From assembly GCF_036248255.1 (NCBI RefSeq), contig NZ_CP109178.1:8127001-8191000 (forward strand): a stretch of DNA of 64,000 bases. Reading direction: 5' to 3'. Source of the stretch: Streptomyces sp. NBC_01717 (GTDB lineage Bacteria > Actinomycetota > Actinomycetes > Streptomycetales > Streptomycetaceae). This document shows positions 34,357 through 42,175 of this stretch, piece by piece. The notes below the pieces were generated by a model. It was given only the letters and a program-made list of their open reading frames with translations. It searched no databases and was not told where the DNA came from. The position numbers were made by a program, and so were the translations under genes. Numbering within the stretch: the first letter of the stretch is position 1; every line of letters begins with the position of its first letter.

Positions 34357-35796
34357 ATGAGCACTGTGCATCGGATCAGCAACCTGATCGGTGGCAAGGA
34401 CTTCCCCGGCGACGGCTACGAGCGTCGCAATCCCGCGGACCCGTCCGACCTGGTGTCCGTCTCACCGGCCTCCGGCGCGGATGCCGTGGACGCTGCGGTC
34501 ACGGCGGCCTGCGACGCCCAGCCGGGCTGGGCGGCACTGCCCGCACCCGCGCGCGGCGCCATCCTGATGGACGCGGCGGAGATTCTGCGCGGCCGTCACG
34601 AGGAGATCGCCCGTGACCTGGTGCGGGAGGAAGGCAAGACGCTGGCCGAGGCCCGGGGCGAAGTCCGCCGGGCGATCGATGTGTTCCGCTTCTTCGGTTC
34701 CGAGGGCTGGCGGCTCGGCGGTCCGACGCTGCCCAGCTCGCAGCCCGACACCCTGGTGCACACCCGCCGCGAGGCGCTGGGCGTGGTCGGACTGATCACC
34801 CCGTGGAACTTCCCGATCGCCATCCCGGCCTGGAAGACGGCGCCGGCACTGATCGCGGGAAACGCGGTGGTCCTCAAGCCCGCCGAGCTCACCCCGGTGT
34901 CGACCCGTCACCTCGCCGACGCACTGGTGCAGGCGGGTCTGCCGGCCGGCGTGCTGAATGTGGTGCACGGCGCCGGGCCGGTCGTCGGTGAAGCGCTGGT
35001 GACCGACCCCCGGGTGTCGGCGGTGTCGTTCACCGGGTCCACGACGGTCGGCATGCACATCGAGCGCACCGTTCACGAGCGACGCGGCCGGGTGCAGGTC
35101 GAGATGGGCGGCAAGAACGCCTTGGTGGTGCTCGACGACGCGGACGTCGAGCAGGCCGCGCGGATCGCCGCGGCCGGCGGCTTCGCCCTCACCGGACAGG
35201 CGTGCACCGCGTCCTCCCGGGTCATCTGTACCCCGGGCGTGTACGAGGCCTTCGTGGCGGCGCTCACCAAGCAGGCGGAGCGCTACCGTCCGGGCAACGG
35301 TCTGGACGGTGGCACGCTGATGGGCCCGGTGGTCAGCGAGCAACAGCTCGCCGGTATCGCGACGGCGATCGAGCGAGCCCGGGACGAGGGCGTGACCGTC
35401 GCAGCCGGCGGTGACGCCCCCCAGGGCCTGATGCTGGCACCCACCGTGCTCACCGGTGTCGGCCGGGACAGCGCCGTGGCGCGTGACGAGATATTCGGCC
35501 CTGTGGTGGCCGTGCTCGTCGCCCAGGATCTCGACGACGCGATCGAGCTGGTCAACGGCTCCCGGTACGGGCTGGCCGCAGGCGTGTGCACCCGGAGCCT
35601 CGCCCACGCCCAGCGGTTCGCTGCGCGGGTCCGGGCCGGCGTGATCAAGGTCAACCGCCCGACGACCGGACTCGACCTGAACGTGCCCTTCGGAGGTGTG
35701 AAGGATTCGTCCAGCAATACCTACCGGGAGCAGGGAACCGTGGCCACCGAGTTCTACTCCTGGTCCAAGTCCGTCTACATGGGCTGGGACGACTGA
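34357..35796 (+). CDS. NAD(P)-dependent aldehyde dehydrogenase, ketoglutarate-semialdehyde type
   Basis: Aldehyde dehydrogenase of 479 residues; ATG at 34357 with GAAGGAA upstream is preferred to the in-frame start at 34291. Motifs: TPWNFPIAIPAWK cofactor segment, general base Glu in VEMGGKNALV, nucleophile Cys in TGQACTASSR, and EIFGPVVAV. The C-terminal INRPT-like segment KVNRPTTGLDLNVPFGG and the NTYREQG motif resemble alpha-ketoglutaric semialdehyde dehydrogenases of sugar-acid and hydroxyproline pathways. Last gene of the operon, probably oxidising the aldehyde product of the DapA-like enzyme. Confidence 0.9.
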   Translation: MSTVHRISNLIGGKDFPGDGYERRNPADPSDLVSVSPASGADAVDAAVTAACDAQPGWAALPAPARGAILMDAAEILRGRHEEIARDLVREEGKTLAEARGEVRRAIDVFRFFGSEGWRLGGPTLPSSQPDTLVHTRREALGVVGLITPWNFPIAIPAWKTAPALIAGNAVVLKPAELTPVSTRHLADALVQAGLPAGVLNVVHGAGPVVGEALVTDPRVSAVSFTGSTTVGMHIERTVHERRGRVQVEMGGKNALVVLDDADVEQAARIAAAGGFALTGQACTASSRVICTPGVYEAFVAALTKQAERYRPGNGLDGGTLMGPVVSEQQLAGIATAIERARDEGVTVAAGGDAPQGLMLAPTVLTGVGRDSAVARDEIFGPVVAVLVAQDLDDAIELVNGSRYGLAAGVCTRSLAHAQRFAARVRAGVIKVNRPTTGLDLNVPFGGVKDSSSNTYREQGTVATEFYSWSKSVYMGWDD

Positions 35797-35824
35797 GCCA
35801 CTGACCAGCCCCACGATCCCGCGG

Positions 35825-35871
35825 ACCGCTGCGGTTGCCGGAGCCCCTTCGGGCCCGGCAACCGCAGCGGT
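35825..35871. terminator. Bidirectional terminator, perfect 17-bp inverted repeat
   Basis: Arms at 35825-35841 and 35855-35871 are perfectly complementary around a 13-nt loop. It separates the convergent aldehyde dehydrogenase and orphan binding-protein genes. Confidence 0.85.
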
Positions 35872-35931
35872 TCTGTCGTCGGCCGGGGCACCGAAGCCGT
35901 GACGGCCTCGGTGCCCGGTCCGGTGCGTGGG

Positions 35932-37749
35932 CTACTCGCGGTCGCCCGCTCCGGCCTTGCGGCGGCGGACCGCCAGCCCGCCGACGACGCCGAGCACCGC
36001 CACAGCACCGACGCCGGCGGCCACGGTCCCGGTGGACATGGAGGAGTCGGCGCTCTTGGCGGCCGGTGCGGCCTTGGTGTAGTTCCAGAAGGAAAGCTGG
36101 GTGGGCATCACGCCTGCCGCGTCCGCCTTGCCGGAGACAAGGCCCTTCACGGTGTCCGTACGGGCCGCGTACAGGCCGTTGTCGTAGTACAGGATCATGT
36201 CCTGGTTGTGCCGGTACAGGATGTCCTGCATCCGACCGACGATCCGGGCGCGCTCGGCCGGGTCGAAGGCCTTGATCTGCTCCTGGAAGAGCTTGTCGTA
36301 CTCCTTGTCGCAGTGGAACGCGTCGGTGGAGCCGCTGGTGCCGTCGTCCTGCGGGCGCGTGTCGCAGGTCTGGATGCCGAGCATGTAGCTCGGGTCGGGG
36401 CCGGTGCCCCAGCTGTCCATCAGCATGTCCCAGTCGCCCTTGGCGAGGTTGTCGTTCAGCTTGGTCATGCCGAACGGCTGGATGGTGACCTCGATGCCGA
36501 TGTCCTTGAGCCAGCCCTTGACGTAGGACGAGATCTGCGCGTCGCCGGTGCTGTCGGAGTGGATACCCAGGCGCAGATTCAGTTTCTTGCCGGACTTCGG
36601 GGCCGTCCGTATGCCGTCCTTGCCCTTCTTGTAACCGGCCTCGTCGAGCAGCGCGTTGGCCTTGGCCGGGTCGAAGTCCGTCGCCTCACCGGGCTCGGGG
36701 GTCCACGCCCACTGGCTCCAGGCGGGCGGCAGGTAACCCACACCAGGCGCGCCCAGGTTGTTGAGGACCTTCTTGACCAGCGTCTTCTTGTCCGTCGCGT
36801 AGGCGATGGCGGTGCGCACGGCCTGGTCGGCGAGCACGGGGTTCGCCGTGCCGATCGCCTTCTCGTTACGGGTTTTCGCCCCGGCGTTGATCTCGATGGC
36901 GCTCCAGTGGTGACCGGGCGTCTGGAAGGCCTTGACGTTCTTCTCGCTCTGCAGGGCCTTGAACTGGGTGGAGTTCATCGTGGTGACGTAGTCGAGCTGC
37001 CCGCTGCGCAGCGCTGCCACCGCGGCGTCGGTGCTCTTGTACTGCTGCTCGAGCAGGTGGTCGAACTTGGGGGCGCCGAGGAAGAAGTCCTTGTTGGCGT
37101 CGAGCTTGGCGTACTGCTCGGTCTTGTAGGTGGCGAGCTTCCAGGGGCCGTAACCGACCAGCGGAAAGCTGTTGTTCTTGAAGCTCTTCAGGTCACCGGT
37201 GTGCTTCTCCCAGATGTGCTTGGGCACGATCGGGATGCTGCTGGGGGTGGAGACGTACAGCATGTTCGACTGCGGATCCTTGGTGGTGATCACCAGGGTG
37301 TTCGCGTCGGGGGCCTCGACCTTGGCGAAGTTTCGGACCAGTGAGCCGTTGGCGGTGGCGGCGGTCTCGTTCGTCATGATCAGGTTCAGCGTCCAGGCGG
37401 CGTCCTCGGCCGTGATCGGCTGACCGTCGGACCACTTCAGACCCTTGTGGATCTTGAAGGTCCAGCTGAGCTTGTCGGCGGAGGTGGTCCAGGAGTCGGC
37501 GAGGTAGGGCGCCGCGCTGCCGTCCGGGCGGAGCGAGTTCAGCGACGGGTAGACCTGACCGAAAATGTCCAGGGCGCCGTCGAAGTACGCAAGGAAGGGG
37601 TTGAGGGTGTCCACTCCGGAGGTGTCCATCGTCACCCGGAGGGTGGTGCCGGCGTCGTCGGCCTGGGCGGCGGGCAGGGGAAGCGCGAGGATCGGCAGGG
37701 CGAGAGCGGCGAGGGCGGCGGCGGCTCTGCGCGGGATGCGCACGTTCAC
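35932..37749 (-). CDS. Orphan peptide ABC substrate-binding protein with C-terminal anchor
   Basis: SBP_bac_5 family protein of 605 residues with no permease or ATPase beside it. The GTG start (complement of 37747-37749) has AAGGGAG about 9 nt upstream and gives a Sec signal peptide ending near PAAQADD; the open frame reaches 37839 without features. Like the importer 2 binding protein it lacks a lipobox and ends in a hydrophobic helix (GTVAAGVGAVAVLGVVGGLAV) with a basic tail. The two proteins share long identical stretches such as QLDYV-NSTQFKALQS and GWGTGPDP-like segments, so it probably docks on the same permease with a different ligand range (inference). Confidence 0.9.
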   Translation of the reverse strand: MNVRIPRRAAAALAALALPILALPLPAAQADDAGTTLRVTMDTSGVDTLNPFLAYFDGALDIFGQVYPSLNSLRPDGSAAPYLADSWTTSADKLSWTFKIHKGLKWSDGQPITAEDAAWTLNLIMTNETAATANGSLVRNFAKVEAPDANTLVITTKDPQSNMLYVSTPSSIPIVPKHIWEKHTGDLKSFKNNSFPLVGYGPWKLATYKTEQYAKLDANKDFFLGAPKFDHLLEQQYKSTDAAVAALRSGQLDYVTTMNSTQFKALQSEKNVKAFQTPGHHWSAIEINAGAKTRNEKAIGTANPVLADQAVRTAIAYATDKKTLVKKVLNNLGAPGVGYLPPAWSQWAWTPEPGEATDFDPAKANALLDEAGYKKGKDGIRTAPKSGKKLNLRLGIHSDSTGDAQISSYVKGWLKDIGIEVTIQPFGMTKLNDNLAKGDWDMLMDSWGTGPDPSYMLGIQTCDTRPQDDGTSGSTDAFHCDKEYDKLFQEQIKAFDPAERARIVGRMQDILYRHNQDMILYYDNGLYAARTDTVKGLVSGKADAAGVMPTQLSFWNYTKAAPAAKSADSSMSTGTVAAGVGAVAVLGVVGGLAVRRRKAGAGDRE

Positions 37750-37813
37750 AGGGGGCAACTCCCTTGGGCGGGGACGGGAATGCAGCGGAGGGGCATTGGC
37801 TGGTGTGCATCTT

Positions 37814-37859
37814 CGTAAGTGACATGCGCCAAAGTCCATAGCGACGGCAGAAATTTACA
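37814..37859. promoter_or_regulatory. CGTAA-type sites upstream of the orphan binding protein
   Basis: TGTAAATTTCTGCC reads on the minus strand at 37846-37859 and differs from murQ-region site B (CGTAAGTTTCCGCC) at three of 14 positions. A plus-strand half-site CGTAAGT lies at 37814-37820, giving an inverted pair like B/C near murQ. It is about 100 bp upstream of the start codon. This suggests shared control with the murQ region by an RpiR protein (inference). Confidence 0.4.
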
Positions 37860-37878
37860 AAGATCCACTGGCGAAAGC

Positions 37879-37912
37879 GGCGGCCGGCCCACATCGTGCG
37901 GAGCCGGCCGCC
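37879..37912 (-). terminator. Terminator after the NlpC/P60 gene
   Basis: 10-bp GC-rich arms at 37879-37888 and 37903-37912 with a 14-nt loop, about 27 bp beyond the stop of the minus-strand NlpC/P60 gene. Confidence 0.6.
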
Positions 37913-37937
37913 TGAGCTGAGCTGAGCTGGGCTGAGC
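37913..37937. repeat. Pentanucleotide tandem repeat (TGAGC)5
   Basis: Five tandem TGAGC units at 37913-37937; the fourth is TGGGC. The tract lies between the stop of the NlpC/P60 gene (at 37939) and the terminator stem, so it is transcribed but not translated. A 5-bp unit is prone to slippage. Confidence 0.85.
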
Positions 37938-37938
37938 G

Positions 37939-39018
37939 TCAGCCGGTGAGGTGGTAGTAGCCGAGCAGGTCGCTGTGCGAAGCGATGGTGTCGTCGCGCA
38001 CGTACGAGGCCGTCTCCGGGGCGTTGACCATCATCGCCACCCCGTTCACGGTGCCGGTGTAGACCCCGACATGGTGCACGGTCGCCGCCGAGCCGCCGAA
38101 GAACACCAGGTCACCGGGGATCGCGGTGGCAGCGGTGACCTTGGTGAAGCGCGGGTTGACCACCTGGTCCTTGGTGGTCTGGCCGATGTCGCCGGCCCCC
38201 GCCCGCCAGTACAGCCAGCGGGCGAATCCCGAGCAGTCCAGGCCCACCTCCTTGTCGGCCGGGCACGGTGTGATCGAGCCGCCGTAGCCGTCGCAGATAC
38301 CGATCGACGGGCCGAAGTCCGTCTCGTGGCCGCCGCCCCAGACGTACTGGATGTTCTGGCCGGTGGCCTGCTCGCCGAAATTGACGACCGCCGCGTAGCG
38401 GCCCGAGCCGAGGTCGGTCGGTTGCTGCGGCGCCGGGTCGCCGTACAGCTTCGCCTTGGTGGCGGGGTTCACCACACCGGAAGCCGGCAGCCCCACCGAG
38501 GACTGGTAGGTGCGCACCGCATTGGTGGTGCCGGTGCCGAGGACATGGTCCACGGTCAGCGAGGCGCCATGGGCGTTGAGCTTGTTCTGCAGCTCGGTGA
38601 CGCAGCCGTCGTTCTCGTTGGGCTCCAGATCCACCGGGCAGCGCAGGGAGCGCAGGTCGATGGCGACCGTGGGGTCCTCGTAGTACAGCGCGGACTTGGT
38701 GGCCGGGCCTACCAGACCGTCCGAGGTGAGGCCCTTGGAGGTCTGGTACGACTGGACCGCCGCAGTCGTCGCCGGGCCGAAGTCGCCGTCCACCGTCAGC
38801 GAGGCGCCGCCGAAGTTGAGCAGCGTCTGAAGCTCGGTCACACAGCCGCTCAGCTGCCCCTGCTTGACGGTGCTCGGGCAGTCGGAGGAGAGCAGATTGG
38901 TCCGTGCGGGAATGGTGGCCGCCGCAGCGGGCATCGCGGTGCTCAGTGCGAGCAGTCCCGCTGCCGCCGCGACCGCGAAACCGCGGCCGGCCCGGCGGAG
39001 ATTTCCGTACACAGGCAT
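37939..39018 (-). CDS. Secreted NlpC/P60 peptidoglycan hydrolase with two PG-binding domains
   Basis: Predicted secreted gamma-D-glutamyl-diamino-acid endopeptidase of 359 residues. The ATG at 39018 is preferred (GGGAG about 6 nt upstream) over the in-frame ATG at 39045, which lies only 11 nt from the upstream gene's stop and lacks an RBS. Order: Sec signal peptide to about residue 33, two PG_binding_1 repeats (about 45-100 and 120-180; hallmark GDFGPATTAAVQSYQ), then the NlpC/P60 domain. Catalytic Cys is in GLDCSGFARW and His in TVHHVGVYTG. Several Cys pairs in the repeats suggest disulfides. It could release wall peptides for the neighbouring importers. Confidence 0.91.
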   Translation of the reverse strand: MPVYGNLRRAGRGFAVAAAAGLLALSTAMPAAAATIPARTNLLSSDCPSTVKQGQLSGCVTELQTLLNFGGASLTVDGDFGPATTAAVQSYQTSKGLTSDGLVGPATKSALYYEDPTVAIDLRSLRCPVDLEPNENDGCVTELQNKLNAHGASLTVDHVLGTGTTNAVRTYQSSVGLPASGVVNPATKAKLYGDPAPQQPTDLGSGRYAAVVNFGEQATGQNIQYVWGGGHETDFGPSIGICDGYGGSITPCPADKEVGLDCSGFARWLYWRAGAGDIGQTTKDQVVNPRFTKVTAATAIPGDLVFFGGSAATVHHVGVYTGTVNGVAMMVNAPETASYVRDDTIASHSDLLGYYHLTG

Positions 39019-39055
39019 GGTTCTCCCAGGAGTCTGAATCGCCATGGATCGGGGG

Positions 39056-40816
39056 TTACTTGCCGGCTTGCAGGGCGGACCAGGACAGATTCCCGACGAT
39101 CCCGTCCGAGGTCAGACCCTGGGCGGTCTGGTACGCCTTGACCGCGGTGGTGGTCGCCGGGCCGAAGTCGCCGTCGATGGTGAGCGTCTGACCGCGGGCC
39201 GCGATCAGCGCACGCTGCAGGCGCTTCACGTCGGTGCCGGTGGAGCCGGACTGCAGGGTCGGCCTGGTGCCCGCGGACAGCAGGGCGGTCCAGGTGTGGG
39301 AGTCGACGGTGCCGGTGACCGGCAGCGACTTGGCGCTCTGGAAGGACTGGACGGCGCTCGTGGTGCCCGAGCCGAAGGCCCCGTCCACGGTGCCGGTGAA
39401 GTACCCCTGGCGCGTCAGCAGGCACTGGGCGGCGCTGACCAGGCCGCCGGAGGAGCCCGCGGAGATCGATCCGTACGCCGAGAAGTCGAGGCTCGCCGTG
39501 CAGGAACCGGCGAACGGTCCCACTCCGACGTCCAGGTAGTCGCGGTCGATGTTGATGGTCACGCCGCCCCAGGTCTCGTCGGTGTCCCCGCTGAGCTGGT
39601 GGATGCGCTGGTGGTCGGCCCAGTACTCGTCGGGAACGTAGGGCGTGGCGTCGTTGTCGGCCTTGCCGTTCCAGCGGGCGAACCAGATGTGGTCCGGCAT
39701 CGTGTACGTGCCGGTGGTGTACTCCCCGGCCAGGTCGGCCATGGAGGTGGCGGAGGTGTAGACGCCGGAGAGGTAGCCGCTGGTGTGCAGTTCCTCGGTC
39801 CAGGCGCTGAGGAAGGTCATCACCGCGTTACTGCATGCGGTGTTGGTCTGGTCGTACGCCTCCATGTCGTCGTAGAGCACGCTGCCCTGCGGCAGCCCGA
39901 GCGCGGCAGCGGCGGCGACGGCTTCCTGCGCCTCGCTGTGACCCTGGCTCGCGGCGGTGGAAAGGGTGGACGACACCTTGTGGCTGAAGGAGTTGCACGG
40001 CGCCTGGAGTCCCACATGGATGGGGATGATGTGCCAGCCCGCCGAGGTCTGCGTCTGGATCCACGGCGCGGTCAGATTCGGCTGGTCGCAGGCGGCGCTG
40101 ATGCCGCTGATGTACACCCCGATGGCCCGGAACGGCGAGGCTGACCAGGCGGACATCTGTGCGTTGGACGGTGCCGCGCACGGGTCGAAGCCGAGACCCG
40201 TGTACGTGCCGGGCTGCGCGGCGACGGCGGACGCGGACATGGCCTCGGCCCGGCCCGCCGGGGCTGCGGACAGTGTCACCGCCTCGGCGTCGGCGTCGAG
40301 ATCGGCGCTGTCCAGGATGGTCTGCGCGGCGGCATCGTCCGCGCCCACCGAGGCGGTGACCAGCACTCCGGCTGCCGGCACCGCCTGGCGTATCCGCCCG
40401 GACGGAGCACCGCCGGTCCGCGGGGCCGCGGCCCTGGCGGCGCCCTTGGGCGCGATGCGGGTGGAGTCGTCCACCGACTTCCGGCCGGTGGCGTCCAGCG
40501 GTTCGATCACCAGCGCTTCGGTGCGGCCGACCAGCCCGGCCGGGCAGGTTGCCTGACCGGCATCGGTGGCGTGGCCGAGGTAGACCGCGTGGCGGTCGAA
40601 GCGCACACAGGTATCGGGTTGCGCGGCCAGGTCGATGACCGGCCAACTGCTGGGCACACGTACGTGATAGCCCCGGTAGGAGACATCCTTGGCGCCGTCG
40701 GCGGCGCCCGCCGGTGCTGCGGCGGTGGCCAGGGCGGCGGTGCTCAGTGCGGCCAGCGCGGTGAGCACGGTGGTCGCGACGCGCAGGTGCGCTCGTGGTG
40801 GTCTGGGCAGTCTCAT
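39056..40816 (-). CDS. Secreted DUF1906 glycoside-hydrolase-like protein with two PG-binding domains
   Basis: 586-residue secreted protein. The ATG (complement of 40814-40816) has GGAG 5 nt upstream and precedes a long Sec signal peptide; the frame is open to 40951. After a variable N-terminal region (about 40-200) lies a DUF1906 (Rv2525c-like, GH25-fold) domain at about 205-430, with FDPCAAPS, GVYISG and the acidic LYDDMEAYD segment likely at the active centre. Two PG_binding_1 repeats (about 450-510 and 520-583; GDFGPATTTAVKAYQ) end the protein. Transcribed with the NlpC/P60 gene 37 bp downstream. A wall-lytic or wall-binding role is inferred; activity of DUF1906 is unproven. Confidence 0.87.
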   Translation of the reverse strand: MRLPRPPRAHLRVATTVLTALAALSTAALATAAAPAGAADGAKDVSYRGYHVRVPSSWPVIDLAAQPDTCVRFDRHAVYLGHATDAGQATCPAGLVGRTEALVIEPLDATGRKSVDDSTRIAPKGAARAAAPRTGGAPSGRIRQAVPAAGVLVTASVGADDAAAQTILDSADLDADAEAVTLSAAPAGRAEAMSASAVAAQPGTYTGLGFDPCAAPSNAQMSAWSASPFRAIGVYISGISAACDQPNLTAPWIQTQTSAGWHIIPIHVGLQAPCNSFSHKVSSTLSTAASQGHSEAQEAVAAAAALGLPQGSVLYDDMEAYDQTNTACSNAVMTFLSAWTEELHTSGYLSGVYTSATSMADLAGEYTTGTYTMPDHIWFARWNGKADNDATPYVPDEYWADHQRIHQLSGDTDETWGGVTINIDRDYLDVGVGPFAGSCTASLDFSAYGSISAGSSGGLVSAAQCLLTRQGYFTGTVDGAFGSGTTSAVQSFQSAKSLPVTGTVDSHTWTALLSAGTRPTLQSGSTGTDVKRLQRALIAARGQTLTIDGDFGPATTTAVKAYQTAQGLTSDGIVGNLSWSALQAGK

Positions 40817-41123
40817 GGCACTCCAGGTCGGCCTCTGGGATGGACAGGACATGCGCCTTTCACCCGGACCACGGGGCCGGCTCGCATCGTTGTGCGGCGC
40901 CGCCGTGGGCAGGGCAGGCGAAAGGTAGCGCGTCATTGAGTTGCGTTGCACTACCTATTGCCGAAAATTTCTTACCAAGCTCGCGAAGCCGTGCCGATCG
41001 CCAACCGCACTGACCGGTCCGGAAGTTCGAGGCCGAACCTCACGGAGTACAGCTCCCGCGTGCAGCGGTTTCGGGGGTCCCGGCACCGGGAATGACGGAC
41101 TGCGCAGCAATGTTGCGACGTTC
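40817..41123. promoter_or_regulatory. Divergent intergenic region, 307 bp
   Basis: Holds the divergent promoters of the wall-hydrolase pair (minus) and the thioesterase (plus). An AT-rich core lies around 40950-40980, including GAAAATTTC at 40963-40971. I find no convincing paired -35/-10, no riboswitch-like structure and no small gene here. Confidence 0.4.
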
Positions 41124-41540
41124 ATGACCTTCTTTGTCGATGTGACGGTGCGCGGCTACGAGCTCGACACACAGGGACACCTGAACCAGGCCGTCTATCT
41201 GCAGTACGCCGAGCACGCCCGGTGGGAGCTGCTGCGAGCGGCCGGCCTGCCGCAGGAGAAACTGCTGGCCAGCGGCGTGGGTCCGGTCGCGCTCGAAGTG
41301 ACGGTGAAGTTCCTGCGGGAGCTGCGCGGCGGCGAACGGGTGCGGGTGACCTGTCAGTTCGTATACGGCAGCGGGAAGACCTTCGAGGTGGTGCAGAAGA
41401 TCATCAAAGAGGACGGCACAGTCGCGGCGGAGGTCACGGGCGTGGCGGGCATGCTCGACCTGGCCGCCCGCAGGCTCATCGCCGATCCGGCCGGCCATCT
41501 CGCCTCTCTCGCCGGAAACCCGGATCTGCTCAGCGGCTGA
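41124..41540 (+). CDS. Hotdog-fold acyl-CoA thioesterase (4HBT family)
   Basis: 138-residue single hotdog domain, ATG at 41124 with only a weak RBS. The catalytic-loop pattern YELDTQGHLNQAVYLQYAEH matches 4-hydroxybenzoyl-CoA thioesterase/YbgC-like proteins, in which the Asp or Asn of the DxxGHxN(N) motif acts at the thioester. Substrate unknown. It stands alone on the plus strand upstream of a winged-helix regulator. Confidence 0.87.
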   Translation: MTFFVDVTVRGYELDTQGHLNQAVYLQYAEHARWELLRAAGLPQEKLLASGVGPVALEVTVKFLRELRGGERVRVTCQFVYGSGKTFEVVQKIIKEDGTVAAEVTGVAGMLDLAARRLIADPAGHLASLAGNPDLLSG

Positions 41541-41679
41541 CCGCAGGCGGCCCGGCCGTGCGGGAGGCGGCGCGCATGGCGGCCCCGCCTCATGTGTGGC
41601 GTCGGCGCAGCGCCCGCTCTCGTGCAGGGGAAAGGATCTGTTCCGGCGGTCCTGTGCCCGTGCTGCGATGCACGGCAAA

Positions 41680-41697
41680 GTACGATGGGTCTCGTAC
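41680..41697. promoter_or_regulatory. Palindrome upstream of the winged-helix regulator
   Basis: GTACGA at 41680-41685 and TCGTAC at 41692-41697 form a 6-6-6 inverted repeat just upstream of the regulator's start. TACGAT within it could also be a -10. Candidate autoregulatory operator. Confidence 0.4.
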
Positions 41698-41734
41698 CAT
41701 GGAGCTTCCGGACGAAGCGACGACAGGAGCCGAC

Positions 41735-42121
41735 GTGACCGCGACCAGCGCCACTGCCGCGCGTGGCACCGCCGCCCCGGGCGCCGGTGCCCGCGTGCTG
41801 GCCCACCCGGCACGTGAGGAGATCCGCATCGAGGCGGTGCTCCACGCGCTCTCCGACCCGATGCGCCTGCGGGTGGTCCGCGAGCTGGCCGCCGCCGAGG
41901 GCGAGCTCACCTGCTCCCGTATCGAACTGCCGGTGTCCAAGTCCACCACCACGCACCACTTCCGGGTGCTGCGCGAGAGCGGCATCGTCAGTCAGACCTA
42001 CCGGGGCACCGCCAAGATGAACGGGCTGCGCCGCGACGACCTGGACGCGCTCTTCCCCGGACTCCTCGACAGCGTTCTCGCCGCCGCGACCCGGCAGGCG
42101 GACCGGCTCGGCGAAGGCTGA
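41735..42121 (+). CDS. ArsR-like winged-helix transcriptional regulator
   Basis: Small DNA-binding protein of 128 residues from the GTG at 41735, which has AGGAG 5 nt upstream; the in-frame ATG at 41699 (140 residues) abuts the palindrome and lacks an RBS. Winged HTH at about residues 30-110, with DPMRLRVVRELAAAEGELTCS and the recognition-helix region SKSTTTHHFRVLRESGIV. No conserved Cys pair of metal-sensing ArsR proteins is seen, so it belongs to the broader HTH_20/ArsR group. Downstream gene is convergent; target genes are unclear. Confidence 0.86.
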   Translation: MTATSATAARGTAAPGAGARVLAHPAREEIRIEAVLHALSDPMRLRVVRELAAAEGELTCSRIELPVSKSTTTHHFRVLRESGIVSQTYRGTAKMNGLRRDDLDALFPGLLDSVLAAATRQADRLGEG

Positions 42122-42175
42122 CAGCGCGTTCGGCGGAGGCCGACATCGCGCCGCGGGTCGTCCGCGGTCCTCGAT

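Noticed and set aside
35899..37344. 481-residue frame antisense to the orphan binding protein
   Set aside because: Repetitive shadow translation without motifs; the minus-strand binding protein is complete.
40960..40976. AT-rich element GCCGAAAATTTCTTACC upstream of the wall-hydrolase pair as another CGTAA-type operator
   Set aside because: Matches the murQ-region sites only if a 3-bp insertion is allowed, so I do not count it.
40817..41123. c-di-AMP (ydaO-type) riboswitch upstream of the cell-wall hydrolase genes
   Set aside because: Streptomyces wall hydrolases often have one, but I could not find the conserved core or pairing in this 307-bp gap.
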